A stretch of DNA of 64,000 nt, taken from positions 186,001 through 250,000 of the forward strand of contig NZ_CABPRV010000007.1 in NCBI RefSeq assembly GCF_902459735.1. Reading direction: 5' to 3'. This document shows positions 1 through 9,213 of the stretch, one piece after another. The notes beneath the pieces are model-generated. The model was not told the origin of the DNA and made no database searches. It was given only the letters and a program-made list of their open reading frames with translations. Every line of letters starts with the position of its first letter. The first letter of the stretch is position 1. Position numbers and translations under genes: made by a program. The stretch is from Pandoraea capi (lineage in GTDB: Bacteria; Pseudomonadota; Gammaproteobacteria; Burkholderiales; Burkholderiaceae).

Positions 1-1
1 C

Positions 2-1852
2 ATCGCCAACCGTGTCGGCGTCTTCTCGATTCTGGCGGTGTTCGCCGAAGCGCAGAAGTACGGCATTCCGTTCGATGTCGTCGACGATCTGACCGGCAGC
101 AAGCTGGGCCGTGCCAAATCGGCCACGTTCCGCACCGCCGACGTGGTCGGACTGGACACGATGGCGCACGTCATCAAGACGATGCAGGACGGCCTGAAGG
201 ACGATCCGTTCGCACCGACGTACGCCACGCCGCCCGTGCTCAAGGCACTGGTGGAAAAGGGCGCGCTGGGGCAGAAGACGGGCGCCGGTTTCTACAAGAA
301 GGACGGCAAGGTCATCAAGGTGCTCGACCCGCAATCGGGCGAGTATGTCGAGTCGGGTAAGAAGGCCGACGAGATGGTCGTGCGCATTCTGAAGAAGGCG
401 CCGGCCGAGCGTCTGCGTCTGCTGCGTGAATCGACGAATCCGCAGGCGCAGTTCCTGTGGGCCGTGTTCCGCGACGTCTTCCATTACATCGGCGTGTATC
501 TGGAGCAGATCGCCGACAACGCCCGCGAAGTCGATTTCGCGATTCGCTGGGGCTTCGGCTGGACCACGGGGCCGTTCGAAGACTGGCAAGCTGCCGGTTG
601 GAAGGATATCGCGCAGTGGGTGCAGGAAGACATCGATGCGGGCAAGGCCCTGTCGAACGCACCGCTGCCCAAGTGGGTGACGAGCGGCAAGGTGGCCGAC
701 GCCGGTGGCGTGCATACGGCTGAGGGCTCGTACAACCCCGCCAAGGATGCTTTCGTGCCGCGCAGCAAGCTGCCGGTGTACCAGCGTCAGGTGTTCCCGG
801 CATCGCTCGTGGGCGATGGCAGCGCGGATCCGCGCAAGTTCGGCAAGACCATCGAAGAAAACGACGCCGTGCGGCTGTGGGTCGACGAGACGCCGGGACA
901 GGACGACGTGCTGATCGTCTCGTTCAAGACGAAGATGAACACCATCGGGCCGGACGTCATCGACGGTCTGACCCGCGCCATCGATCTGGCCGAGCAGCAG
1001 TATCGCGGCGTGGTCGTATGGCAGCCGACGTCGCTCAAGCTGGGCGCGCCGGGCGGTCCGTTCTCCGCAGGCGCCGATCTGGAAGCGGCCATGCCCGCCT
1101 TCATGATGGGCGGCGCGAAGGGTATCGAGCCGTTCATCAAAAAATTCCAGGACGGCATGATGCGCGTGAAGTACGCGCAGGTGCCGGTCGTCTCCGCCGT
1201 GTCGGGCATCGCCTTGGGCGGCGGCTGCGAACTGTTGCTGCATAGCGCCAAGCGTGTGGCCGCGCTGGAGAGCTACATCGGTCTGGTGGAAGTCGGCGTG
1301 GGCCTCGTGCCGGGCGGCGGCGGGCTGAAGGAAGCCGCGATTCGTGCGGCCGAAGCGGCCACGGCGGCGGGCAGCGTCCAGTATCTTCAGTTCGTGACGA
1401 AGTCGTTCACCAATGCCGCGATGGCGAAGGTGTCGGCCTCGGCGATCGACGCCCGCGACATGGGCTATCTGAAGCCCTCCGACACCATCGTCTACAACGT
1501 GCACGAGTTGCTGTCGGTCGCTCGCAACGAGGCGCGTGCGCTCTCGCTCGCCGGCTACCGTGCGCCGCTCAAGCCGGCCGGCATTCCGGTCGCCGGACGC
1601 TCGGGCGTGTCGACGATCAAGGCGTCGCTCGTGAACATGCGTGACGGCAACTTCATCTCGGCGCACGACTTCCTGATCGCCACGCGCATTGCCGAAGCCG
1701 TGTGCGGCGGCGACGTGGAAGCGGGCAGCCTCGTGAACGAGGAATGGCTGCTGGCGCTCGAGCGTCGCGCCTTCATCGAACTGCTGGGCACGTCGAAGAC
1801 CCAGGAACGCATCATGGGCATGCTGCAAACCGGCAAGCCGGTGCGCAACTAA
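2..1852 (+). CDS. 3-hydroxyacyl-CoA dehydrogenase / enoyl-CoA hydratase, FadN type (5' end outside window)
   Basis: This is the C-terminal 616 residues of a multifunctional beta-oxidation enzyme; the frame is already open at the first bases (reading IANRVG), so the start lies upstream. The first ~230 residues are the C-terminal part of a 3-hydroxyacyl-CoA dehydrogenase. The rest is a crotonase (enoyl-CoA hydratase) domain with the oxyanion-hole motifs FSAGADLE (about fragment residue 355) and ALGGGCE (about 405). The dehydrogenase-first order is the reverse of E. coli FadB/FadJ and matches the ~800-residue FadN-like family common in Burkholderiales. It should oxidise L-3-hydroxyacyl-CoA and hydrate enoyl-CoA in the cytosol. 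A thiolase starts 17 bp downstream, so the two are almost certainly co-transcribed. Confidence 0.93.
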   Translation: MANRVGVFSILAVFAEAQKYGIPFDVVDDLTGSKLGRAKSATFRTADVVGLDTMAHVIKTMQDGLKDDPFAPTYATPPVLKALVEKGALGQKTGAGFYKKDGKVIKVLDPQSGEYVESGKKADEMVVRILKKAPAERLRLLRESTNPQAQFLWAVFRDVFHYIGVYLEQIADNAREVDFAIRWGFGWTTGPFEDWQAAGWKDIAQWVQEDIDAGKALSNAPLPKWVTSGKVADAGGVHTAEGSYNPAKDAFVPRSKLPVYQRQVFPASLVGDGSADPRKFGKTIEENDAVRLWVDETPGQDDVLIVSFKTKMNTIGPDVIDGLTRAIDLAEQQYRGVVVWQPTSLKLGAPGGPFSAGADLEAAMPAFMMGGAKGIEPFIKKFQDGMMRVKYAQVPVVSAVSGIALGGGCELLLHSAKRVAALESYIGLVEVGVGLVPGGGGLKEAAIRAAEAATAAGSVQYLQFVTKSFTNAAMAKVSASAIDARDMGYLKPSDTIVYNVHELLSVARNEARALSLAGYRAPLKPAGIPVAGRSGVSTIKASLVNMRDGNFISAHDFLIATRIAEAVCGGDVEAGSLVNEEWLLALERRAFIELLGTSKTQERIMGMLQTGKPVRN

Positions 1853-1869
1853 GCCGATCGGAGACTGAC

Positions 1870-3069
1870 ATGAGCAAACAACTGCAAGACGCCTACATCG
1901 TTGCCGCTACCCGTGCGCCGATCGGCAAGGCTCCCAAGGGCAGCTACAAGAACACGCGTCCGGACGATCTGCTCGCGACCATCCTCAAGAGCGCGCTGTC
2001 CCAGGTGCCGGATCTCGACCCGAAGGTCATCGAAGACGCGATCATCGGCTGTGCGATCCCCGAAGCCCAGCAAGGCCTGAACGTCGCCCGTATCGGTGCG
2101 CTGCTCTCCGGCCTGCCGAATACCGTAGGCGGCGTGACCGTCAACCGCTTCTGCGCTTCGGGGCTGACTGCGCTGGCGATGGCCGCCGACCGCATTCGTG
2201 TGGGCGAAGCGGACGCGATGATCGCCGGGGGCATCGAAAGCATGAGCATGGTGCCGATGATGGGCAATACGCCGTCGCTCTCGCCGTCGATCTTCGAGCG
2301 TGACGAGAACGTGGGTATCGCCTACGGCATGGGGCTCACCGCCGAGAAGGTCGCGCAGCAGTGGGGCGTGACGCGCGATGCGCAGGACGCCTTCGCGCTC
2401 GCCTCGCACCAGAAGGCCATCAAGGCCCAGCAGGCCGGTGAGTTCACGAACGAGATCACGCCGATCGAGATCGTCGAACGTTTCCCGAATCTGGCGACGG
2501 GCGAAGTGTCGGTCAAGACGCGTACCCTTTCGCTCGACGAAGGCCCGCGTCCCGATACGTCCATCGAAGGGCTGGGCAAGCTGCGTCCGGTGTTCGCGAA
2601 CAAGGGTTCGGTGACGGCAGGCAATAGCTCGCAAACGTCAGACGGCGCCGGTGCGCTGCTCGTGGTGAGCGAGAAGATCCTGAAGCAGTTCAACCTGACG
2701 CCGCTCGCGCGTTTCGTGTCGTTCGCCGTGCGCGGTGTGCCGCCCGAGATCATGGGCATCGGTCCGAAGGAAGCGATTCCGGCGGCGCTGCGTGCCGCGG
2801 GGCTGAGCCAGCAGGACATGGACTGGATCGAACTGAACGAAGCGTTCGCCGCCCAGGCGCTCGCCGTCATCAAGGATCTGGATCTGGACACCAGCAAGGT
2901 CAACCCGATGGGCGGCGCCATTGCGCTGGGTCACCCGCTGGGCGCGACCGGTGCGATTCGCGCCGCGACCGTGGTGCATGCGCTGCGCCGTCACAACCTG
3001 AAGTACGGCATGGTGACGATGTGCGTGGGTACCGGCATGGGGGCTGCGGGCATCATCGAGCGTATGTAA
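1870..3069 (+). CDS. fadA: acetyl-CoA C-acyltransferase (thiolase)
   Basis: A 399-residue thiolase performs the last step of beta-oxidation, cleaving 3-ketoacyl-CoA with CoA. Cys95 in NRFCASGL is the acyl-carrying nucleophile, GHPLGATG supplies the catalytic His, and Cys385 in CVGTGMG is the second catalytic Cys. The length is the family norm. The ATG at 1870 begins MSKQLQDAYIV, which fits the family N-terminus; the frame stays open further upstream but overlaps the preceding gene. It lies directly after the FadN-type gene and before an enoyl-CoA hydratase/isomerase, forming a fad-like operon. The symbol is by function; which fadA paralogue this is cannot be told from the window. Confidence 0.93.
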   Translation: MSKQLQDAYIVAATRAPIGKAPKGSYKNTRPDDLLATILKSALSQVPDLDPKVIEDAIIGCAIPEAQQGLNVARIGALLSGLPNTVGGVTVNRFCASGLTALAMAADRIRVGEADAMIAGGIESMSMVPMMGNTPSLSPSIFERDENVGIAYGMGLTAEKVAQQWGVTRDAQDAFALASHQKAIKAQQAGEFTNEITPIEIVERFPNLATGEVSVKTRTLSLDEGPRPDTSIEGLGKLRPVFANKGSVTAGNSSQTSDGAGALLVVSEKILKQFNLTPLARFVSFAVRGVPPEIMGIGPKEAIPAALRAAGLSQQDMDWIELNEAFAAQALAVIKDLDLDTSKVNPMGGAIALGHPLGATGAIRAATVVHALRRHNLKYGMVTMCVGTGMGAAGIIERM

Positions 3070-3134
3070 GATAGGGGCACCGCGTGTTGGCGGTGCCCGG
3101 TTTTTACCCGCCCGATATCGAGGAGACATCAACG

Positions 3135-3902
3135 ATGGAAGACGTACTGGTGCAGCGTCAGGGCGCTGTTCAGGTGCTGACGTTCAACCGCGCCCACAAG
3201 AAGAACGCGATCACCGCCGACATGTATCAAGCGCTTGCCGACGGCATCAACGATGCCGAGGCGGATGCGTCGCTGCGCGTGATCCTGATTCAGGGCCAGC
3301 CGGAAGCCTTCTCGGCCGGCAACGACCTTGAAGACTTCCTGAAAAACCCGCCGAAGGACGAAAGCGCGCCGGTGTTCCAGTTCCTGCGGGCGATCAGCCA
3401 GGCCAGCAAGCCGATCGTGGCTGCCGTGGCCGGGAATGCCGTGGGCGTGGGTACGACGCTGTTGCTGCATTGCGACGTGGTCTACGCGGCCGATTCGGCC
3501 CGTTTCTCGCTGCCGTTCTCGCAACTGGCGCTGTGCCCGGAGGCGGCGTCGAGCTGGCTGCTGCCGCGTGTGGCGGGCTATCAGCGTGCGGCCGAAAAGC
3601 TGCTCTTCGGTGAGCCGTTCGATGTGAACGAGGCGGTCGCGATGGGGTTCGTCAATCGTGTCCTGCCGGTGGGCGAGCTGTTCGAGTATGCCGCCAGGCG
3701 TGCTGCGCAACTGGCGGCGATGCCCGCCGGGTCGCTGCGCGTGACCAAGCAGTTGATGAAGGCTGACGGCGCGCGTGACGTGCAGTCACGCATCGGCGAG
3801 GAGGGCGTGGAGTTCGCGAAGCGCCTGTTGTCGCCCGAAGCCCGTGAGGCCTTTACGGCCTTCTTCGAGAAGCGCAAACCGGATTTCAGCCAGTTTTCCT
3901 GA
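3135..3902 (+). CDS. enoyl-CoA hydratase/isomerase family protein (ECI-like active site)
   Basis: A 255-residue single-domain crotonase-fold protein. The oxyanion-hole segments are FSAGNDLEDF and AGNAVGVGTTLLLHCD. The region that carries two catalytic Glu residues in true enoyl-CoA hydratases reads LALCPEAASSWLLP, which resembles the PEGCSS motif of delta3,delta2-enoyl-CoA isomerases with a single catalytic Glu. It may therefore move double bonds during unsaturated fatty-acid oxidation, although automated annotation will usually say hydratase. The ATG at 3135 follows GAGGAGAC. It lies 65 bp after the thiolase and is followed by a terminator, so it is probably the last gene of this fad operon. 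Confidence 0.88.
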   Translation: MEDVLVQRQGAVQVLTFNRAHKKNAITADMYQALADGINDAEADASLRVILIQGQPEAFSAGNDLEDFLKNPPKDESAPVFQFLRAISQASKPIVAAVAGNAVGVGTTLLLHCDVVYAADSARFSLPFSQLALCPEAASSWLLPRVAGYQRAAEKLLFGEPFDVNEAVAMGFVNRVLPVGELFEYAARRAAQLAAMPAGSLRVTKQLMKADGARDVQSRIGEEGVEFAKRLLSPEAREAFTAFFEKRKPDFSQFS

Positions 3903-3920
3903 TGTTCCGTACCTGAGCGC

Positions 3921-3965
3921 AAAAAACGCCGCACGTCTCGATTCGCGAGACGGCGGCGTTTTTCG
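3921..3965 (+). terminator. intrinsic terminator after the fad operon
   Basis: An A-rich stretch and a stem made of ACGCCGCACGTCTCG paired with CGAGACGGCGGCGT (one mismatch) are followed by a T run. The A and T flanks make it usable in both directions, so it can also end the converging thioesterase gene. Confidence 0.85.
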
Positions 3966-4006
3966 TTGCGGGGCGTTGCCCGGGGTTCCGGAGAAGGGGC
4001 GGGCGT

Positions 4007-4426
4007 TCAGCCAGCGACGTCGAGCTTGGGCAGCGGACGCGGACGGCGGTCTTCGTCCGTTGCCACGTAGGTGACCATGGCTTCGGTGACTTTGACGATC
4101 TCGTGCGACAGGCGCATGCGCTGCGCGTACGCCTCGACGTAGACGGTGATCGACGTATTGCCCGTCTTCACGATGGTGGCGTAAAAGCTGAGCAGATCGC
4201 CGACGAACACCGGCTCCTTGAACAGGAACGAATTGACGGCGATGGTGGCGACACGGCCGTTGGCGCGCTGTGCGGCGGGAATCGAACCGGCGATATCGAC
4301 CTGCGACATGATCCAGCCGCCGAAGACGTCGCCATGGGCGTTGGCGTCGGCGGGCATCGGCATGACGCGCAATGCCAGTTCTTTTTCTTCGGGCAGGGCG
4401 GTGAGGGCAGGGGTCGGGGTGCTCAT
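4007..4426 (-). CDS. yciA: acyl-CoA thioesterase, YciA family
   Basis: A 139-residue single hot-dog-fold thioesterase that hydrolyses acyl-CoA esters to free acid and CoA. The diagnostic segment NAHGDVFGGWIMSQVDIAG (about residues 29-47) carries the conserved Asn/His/Gly and the catalytic Asp. Length and motif match YciA/ACOT-type enzymes, which act as hexamers on a broad range of acyl-CoAs. It converges on the fad operon across a shared terminator. YciA is an assignment by motif; a related short-chain thioesterase is possible. Confidence 0.88.
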   Translation of the reverse strand: MSTPTPALTALPEEKELALRVMPMPADANAHGDVFGGWIMSQVDIAGSIPAAQRANGRVATIAVNSFLFKEPVFVGDLLSFYATIVKTGNTSITVYVEAYAQRMRLSHEIVKVTEAMVTYVATDEDRRPRPLPKLDVAG

Positions 4427-4588
4427 GTGGGTCCTTGATCGTGCGGGAAAGCTGCCCGGCGGGGGCGGTGCGCCGTTCCCCGGACGTTATCGGGGGCTCA
4501 GCAGGCGTCGCCGGGTTCTGCGAAAATACGGCATCACCGATTCTAGCGGAAAGCCCTCATCCGAGCCGGACGCCGCCCCATCCCCATC

Positions 4589-6499
4589 ATGAGACGTTTC
4601 ACTCCGGCCGAGCCCGCGCCGCCGGCTTCCAACACGCCCAATGCCAGAGCCCCGCGCGGCGACTGGCAAGTCATCAAGTCGCTGATTCCCTACCTGATGG
4701 AATTCCGGGGACGCGTCACGCTGGCGCTCTCGTGCCTGATCCTCGCGAAAGTCGCCAACCTCGGCGTGCCGGTCCTCATGAAGCACATCGTCGACGCGCT
4801 GAGCCCCGTCGCCTCGCTCTCGGCCACCGCGCGCGCCACGAACGACCCGAGCCTGATCGTGGTCGGCGGTCTCGGGCTGCTGGTCATCGCTTACGGGCTG
4901 GTGCGCCTGTCGACGTCGCTATTCACGGAACTGCGCGAAATCCTGTTCTCGAAGGTGACGGAAAGCGCCGTGCGCCAGATCGCGCTCAAGGTGTTCCGTC
5001 ACCTGCATGCGCTGTCGCTGCGGTTCCATCTGGAGCGTCAGACAGGCGGGATGAGCCGCGACATCGAGCGGGGCACGCGAGGCATCCAGTCGATGATCTC
5101 GTACTCGCTCTACAGCATTCTGCCCACGCTCATCGAAGTGGGGCTGGTGCTGGGCTTTTTCGTGGTGCGTTACGACGCCTTCTACGCCATCGTCACGCTC
5201 GTGGCGCTGGCGTTCTATATCGTCTTCACGGTGAAGGTGACGGAGTGGCGCACGCATTTCCGTCGCACGATGAACGAACTCGATTCGAAGGCCAACGCGC
5301 GCGCCATCGATTCGCTCATCAACTACGAGACGGTGAAGTACTTCGGCAATGAGGCATTCGAGACGCAGCGTTACGACGAAAACCTCAAGCGTTATCGTGC
5401 CGCCGCGATTCGCTCGCAGAACTCTCTTTCTGTGCTGAACTTCGGCCAGCAGGTCATCATCGCCAGCGGTCTGGTCCTGATTCTCTGGCACGCCACGCAG
5501 GGCGTGATGAGCGGTCGTATGACGCTCGGCGATCTGGTGCTCGTCAACACGTTCATGTTGCAGTTGTACATTCCGCTGAACTTCCTCGGCGTGATCTATC
5601 GCGAGCTCAAGCAGGCGATGACGGACATGGATCGCATGTTCACGCTGCTCGACGTCAATCGTGAAGTGGCCGATCCGCCCGGCGCGCAGCCGCTGGTGTG
5701 CAATGGCGGGACGGTGCGCTTCGCGCATGTGAACTTCGGTTACGAGCCGTCGCGCCAGATTCTGCACGACGTCGATTTCACCATTGCCGCGGGCACGACC
5801 ACGGCCGTGGTGGGCCATAGCGGCTCGGGCAAATCGACGCTCTCGCGCTTGCTGTTCCGCTTCTACGACGTGGGTTTCCCCGGCCTGGACGGCGGGCGCA
5901 TCAGCATCGACGGGCAGGACATCCGCGACGTCACGCAGGATTCGCTGCGTGCGGCCATCGGCATCGTCCCGCAGGACACGGTGCTGTTCAACGACACGAT
6001 TTACTACAACATCGCGTATGGCGATCCGTCGGCGTCGCGCGAGCAGGTGATCGCCGCCGCGCGTGCCGCGCATATTCACGACTTCATCGAGAGTTTGCCG
6101 GCCGGGTATGAGTCGATGGTCGGCGAGCGCGGGCTCAAGCTGTCAGGCGGCGAGAAGCAACGTGTAGCGATCGCGCGCACCATCCTGAAGAATCCGCATA
6201 TTCTGATTTTCGACGAGGCGACGTCGGCGCTCGATTCGCGCTCGGAACAGGCGATTCAGACGGAGCTGCGCAACATCGCCCGCGAGCGAACGACGCTCGT
6301 CATCGCACACCGCCTCTCGACGGTGGTCCACGCGGCGCAGATCATCGTGCTCGACAAGGGGCGTATCGTCGAGCGGGGTACGCACGATCAGTTGCTGCGC
6401 GCCGAGGGCCTCTACGCACAGATGTGGGCGCTGCAACAGCAACGTCGTGGCGGGGAAGGGGATGCCGAGGCGTCGCATTTCGCTACGGTGGTGTCCTGA
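4589..6499 (+). CDS. ABC transporter, Atm1/ABCB7-like half exporter
   Basis: A 636-residue fused permease-ATPase. An N-terminal six-helix transmembrane domain (about residues 30-340) contains QTGGMSRDIERGTRG, NYETVKYFGNE and other segments typical of Atm1/HMT1 exporters. It is followed by a nucleotide-binding domain with Walker A GHSGSGKST, signature LSGGEKQR and Walker B ILIFDEATSALD. Family members export glutathione-linked metal or sulfur compounds across the inner membrane and work as homodimers. The ATG at 4589 lacks a strong ribosome-binding site. It is transcribed away from yciA and the next gene is a separate LysR regulator. The substrate cannot be read from the sequence. Confidence 0.9.
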   Translation: MRRFTPAEPAPPASNTPNARAPRGDWQVIKSLIPYLMEFRGRVTLALSCLILAKVANLGVPVLMKHIVDALSPVASLSATARATNDPSLIVVGGLGLLVIAYGLVRLSTSLFTELREILFSKVTESAVRQIALKVFRHLHALSLRFHLERQTGGMSRDIERGTRGIQSMISYSLYSILPTLIEVGLVLGFFVVRYDAFYAIVTLVALAFYIVFTVKVTEWRTHFRRTMNELDSKANARAIDSLINYETVKYFGNEAFETQRYDENLKRYRAAAIRSQNSLSVLNFGQQVIIASGLVLILWHATQGVMSGRMTLGDLVLVNTFMLQLYIPLNFLGVIYRELKQAMTDMDRMFTLLDVNREVADPPGAQPLVCNGGTVRFAHVNFGYEPSRQILHDVDFTIAAGTTTAVVGHSGSGKSTLSRLLFRFYDVGFPGLDGGRISIDGQDIRDVTQDSLRAAIGIVPQDTVLFNDTIYYNIAYGDPSASREQVIAAARAAHIHDFIESLPAGYESMVGERGLKLSGGEKQRVAIARTILKNPHILIFDEATSALDSRSEQAIQTELRNIARERTTLVIAHRLSTVVHAAQIIVLDKGRIVERGTHDQLLRAEGLYAQMWALQQQRRGGEGDAEASHFATVVS

Positions 6500-6649
6500 G
6501 CGGCGCAGCGCAAGGCGATGGCAAGCGGGTGGCGCGCGCCGCACGCGGGGGCAGAGGGATGCCCGGGCGGGGCACGGGCCTGTCGCCTCGCGCCGCGATT
6601 GAGTAGACTAGCGCGCTGACATCGCCCATCGCCTGCGCGGGAGCACCGC

Positions 6650-7606
6650 ATGGAAATCAAATGGCTTGAAGACTTCGTGTCGCTCGCCAAGACGAACAGT
6701 TTCAGCCGCTCGGCCGAATTGCGTCACGTGACGCAGCCGGCGTTTTCGCGACGCATTCAGTCGCTCGAAGCGTGGCTCGGCAGCGAGCTGATCGACCGTT
6801 CCAGCTATCCCACACGCCTGACGCCGGCGGGCGAGGTGTTCTACGAGCAGGCGCTCACGCTGCTCGCGCAGGCGCAGGAGGCACGCGCGCTGCTGCGGGA
6901 GCAACGCTCCGCCGATCACTCGGTGATCGACTTCGCGGTACCGCATACGCTGTCGATGACGTTTTTCCCGCGCTGGCTCAAGTTGCTGGAGAAGCGTCTG
7001 GGACTGCTGCGCTCTCGCCTGCGCGCGCTCAACGTGCACGACGCGGCCATGTCGCTGACCGACGGCGGCTGCGATCTGCTGATGTGCTACTACCATCCGA
7101 GCCAGCCGCTCCAACTCGACTCGGCGCGCTATGAAATGATCGTGCTCGGCAGCGAGCGCTTCAGTCCCTACAGCGCGCCTTCGTCGCAAAAGCGGGCGCG
7201 CTTCAAGCTGCCGGGCACGGCCGAGGTCCCGGTGCCTTATCTGGCCTATACGTCGAATGCCTATCTCGGGCGCATGGCGGATCTGCTCGTCGGCGATCCG
7301 TCGACCCGGCCGCATCTGGACAAGGTCTACGAAACGGACATGGCCGAAGCCCTCAAGGCGATGGTGCTGGCCGGACACGGCGTGGCATTCCTGCCGGAAA
7401 GTGCCGTTGTGGATTCGGTCGCGCGTGGCGAACTGATCGATCTGGCGCAGCCCGGAAAGGCGTCGGCGCCGTGGCACCTGGACATGGAAATTCGTCTGTA
7501 CCGCGACCGGCTCGCCTACACGGACGCAAGCAACCGGCGCGAGCGCACCAAGCGCGATGTCGTCGAAGCGTTCTGGCAGGCCGTTCGGGATCAGGTGAAG
7601 GGCTGA
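6650..7606 (+). CDS. LysR family transcriptional regulator
   Basis: A 318-residue LysR-type regulator. The N-terminal winged helix-turn-helix runs from MEIKWLEDFVSLAKT through FSRRIQSLEAWLG to the Thr-Pro-Ala-Gly turn at about residue 60, followed by a periplasmic-binding-protein-like effector domain. The gene is on the same strand as gdhA and ends 207 bp before it. The gap holds a perfect dyad with the TGCA-N5-TGCA form of a LysR box, so this protein is a reasonable candidate regulator of gdhA. The effector is unknown. Confidence 0.9.
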   Translation: MEIKWLEDFVSLAKTNSFSRSAELRHVTQPAFSRRIQSLEAWLGSELIDRSSYPTRLTPAGEVFYEQALTLLAQAQEARALLREQRSADHSVIDFAVPHTLSMTFFPRWLKLLEKRLGLLRSRLRALNVHDAAMSLTDGGCDLLMCYYHPSQPLQLDSARYEMIVLGSERFSPYSAPSSQKRARFKLPGTAEVPVPYLAYTSNAYLGRMADLLVGDPSTRPHLDKVYETDMAEALKAMVLAGHGVAFLPESAVVDSVARGELIDLAQPGKASAPWHLDMEIRLYRDRLAYTDASNRRERTKRDVVEAFWQAVRDQVKG

Positions 7607-7677
7607 CGGCAATGTGGGCGTTCACCGGCGATCGCGGCGCAATGCCTGACGTAGCAGCGAAAAGCCGGGTCGCTCAC

Positions 7678-7700
7678 AACTATGCAGGAATTGCATAGTT
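7678..7700. promoter_or_regulatory. candidate LysR-type operator upstream of gdhA
   Basis: Perfect 9-bp arms AACTATGCA and TGCATAGTT are separated by GGAAT. The inner TGCA-N5-TGCA fits the T-N11-A LysR box. It lies between the LysR gene and gdhA, just upstream of a candidate gdhA promoter. Confidence 0.6.
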
Positions 7701-7716
7701 GCATGTTTATTCGGCA

Positions 7717-7745
7717 TTGGATTGTTCTTTGCGGTTCTTTGTAAA
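7717..7745 (+). promoter_or_regulatory. candidate sigma70 promoter of gdhA
   Basis: TTGGAT and TGTAAA are separated by 17 bp, which gives about four matches in each consensus hexamer. It lies 17 bp downstream of the LysR-like dyad and about 70 bp before the gdhA start. Confidence 0.4.
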
Positions 7746-7813
7746 GTGCCAGCCATTCGTGTCGCTGGCGCGGTGTGTGCCGGCGGTGCAGATTGAAGCC
7801 GGAGAATCCAACG

Positions 7814-9100
7814 ATGTCTCAAACGTCACACGCCTTGCCTTCCTACCTCGACGCCGAACACCTCGGTCCGTGGGGTAACTATCTCCAACAGGTCGACCGG
7901 GTCACCCCCTACCTCGGTTCGCTCTCGCGCTGGGTCGAAACCCTCAAGCGCCCGAAGCGTATCCTCGTCGTCGACTGCCCGATCGAACTCGACAACGGCA
8001 CCATCGCCCACTTCGAAGGCTATCGTGTCCAGCACAACACGTCGCGCGGCCCCGGTAAGGGCGGCGTGCGTTTCCACCAGGACGTCACGCTCTCGGAAGT
8101 GATGGCCCTGTCGGCCTGGATGTCGGTCAAGAACGCTGCGGTGAACGTGCCTTACGGCGGCGCCAAGGGCGGTATTCGTGTCGACCCGCGCAAGCTCTCG
8201 CGCGGCGAACTGGAACGTCTGACGCGTCGTTACACCAGCGAAATCAACATCATCATCGGGCCGACGAAGGACATTCCGGCACCGGACGTCAACACCAATG
8301 AGCAGATCATGGCGTGGATGATGGACACCTACTCGATGAACGAGGGTTCCACCGCCACCGGCGTCGTGACCGGCAAGCCGATCTCGCTGGGCGGCTCGCT
8401 GGGCCGTCGTGAAGCGACCGGCCGCGGTGTGTTCGTGGTGAGCTGCGAAGCGGCCCGCCGTCTGGGCATGGATGTGCGCGGTGCGCGCGTGATCGTACAA
8501 GGCTTCGGCAACGTGGGCGGTATCGCTGCCCGTCTGTTCCACGAAGCTGGCGCGCATGTCATCGGTGTGCAAGACCACACCGGCACCATTTACAAGTCTG
8601 ACGGCCTCGACGTGCCGAACCTGCTCAAGCACGTGGCTGAGACCGGCGGCGTGGGCGGTTTCCCGGCAGCCGAAGTCCTCAAGGACGAAGAATTCTGGTC
8701 GCTCGACTGCGAATTCCTGATTCCGGCCGCTCTGGAAAACCAGATCACCGAAAAGAATGCCGACCAGATCCGCGCCAAGGTCGTGGTCGAGGGCGCCAAC
8801 GGCCCGACGACGACCGCTGCGGACGACATTCTGCGTAGCAAGAACATTCTCGTCGTGCCGGACGTCGTGGCCAATGCGGGCGGCGTGACGGTCTCGTACT
8901 TCGAATGGGTGCAGGATTTCTCGAGCTTCTTCTGGACCGAGGAAGAGATCAATCATCGTCTGGAACGCATCATGCGCGAAGCGTTCGATGGCGTGTGGCA
9001 CGTGGCGCAGGAACATCAGGTTTCCCTGCGTACAGCCGCATTCATCGTGGCGTGTAGCCGTATTCTGCAAGCCCGTGAAATGCGCGGCCTGTACCCCTGA
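7814..9100 (+). CDS. gdhA: glutamate dehydrogenase (Glu/Leu/Phe/Val dehydrogenase family)
   Basis: A 428-residue glutamate dehydrogenase interconverting glutamate with 2-oxoglutarate and ammonia. KGGVRFH (about residue 82) and [13 protein letters not shown] (about 113) hold the substrate and catalytic lysines, PAPDVNT holds the catalytic Asp, and GFGNVGG begins the C-terminal Rossmann domain. Coenzyme preference cannot be fixed by eye. The ATG at 7814 follows GGAGAATCC. The downstream neighbours import glutamate/aspartate, so this region couples uptake and catabolism of acidic amino acids. Confidence 0.95.
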   Translation: MSQTSHALPSYLDAEHLGPWGNYLQQVDRVTPYLGSLSRWVETLKRPKRILVVDCPIELDNGTIAHFEGYRVQHNTSRGPGKGGVRFHQDVTLSEVMALSAWMSVKNAAVNVPYGGAKGGIRVDPRKLSRGELERLTRRYTSEINIIIGPTKDIPAPDVNTNEQIMAWMMDTYSMNEGSTATGVVTGKPISLGGSLGRREATGRGVFVVSCEAARRLGMDVRGARVIVQGFGNVGGIAARLFHEAGAHVIGVQDHTGTIYKSDGLDVPNLLKHVAETGGVGGFPAAEVLKDEEFWSLDCEFLIPAALENQITEKNADQIRAKVVVEGANGPTTTAADDILRSKNILVVPDVVANAGGVTVSYFEWVQDFSSFFWTEEEINHRLERIMREAFDGVWHVAQEHQVSLRTAAFIVACSRILQAREMRGLYP

Positions 9101-9128
9101 TCGGGGGCTGCCGGGCATCTAGGTAGTA

Positions 9129-9146
9129 TTACGCATTAATGCGTAA
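9129..9146. promoter_or_regulatory. 18-bp perfect palindrome upstream of gltI
   Basis: The sequence TTACGCATTAATGCGTAA is its own reverse complement. It lies 28 bp after the gdhA stop and about 120 bp before gltI, next to a second inverted repeat, and looks like an operator. No U-tract follows, so it is unlikely to be a terminator. Confidence 0.5.
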
Positions 9147-9150
9147 AACA

Positions 9151-9199
9151 GAATGTTCGGAGCGAGTTACGTTAAAAAAGACGTGCGTTCCGAACATTC
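9151..9199. promoter_or_regulatory. inverted repeat upstream of gltI
   Basis: Perfect 11-bp arms GAATGTTCGGA (9151-9161) and TCCGAACATTC (9189-9199) flank 27 bp. The arms contain TTCGG/CCGAA half-sites like those I recall for Pseudomonas AauR, but the spacing is far wider than that site. It probably binds an activator or repressor of the gltIJKL operon. Confidence 0.45.
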
Positions 9200-9213
9200 G
9201 AGAATAAAAAAAT

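Noticed and set aside
4919-6079. 386-codon minus-strand frame inside the Atm1-like gene
   Set aside because: Same shadow effect; composition is Arg/His-rich and no start signal or domain is seen.
7826-9118. 430-codon minus-strand frame opposite gdhA
   Set aside because: It mirrors the gdhA coding frame nearly end to end and has no independent features.
9156-9194. AauR-type site before gltI
   Set aside because: The TTCGG and CCGAA half-sites are 29 bp apart, not the short spacing I recall for AauR, so I do not call it such; only the inverted repeat is reported.
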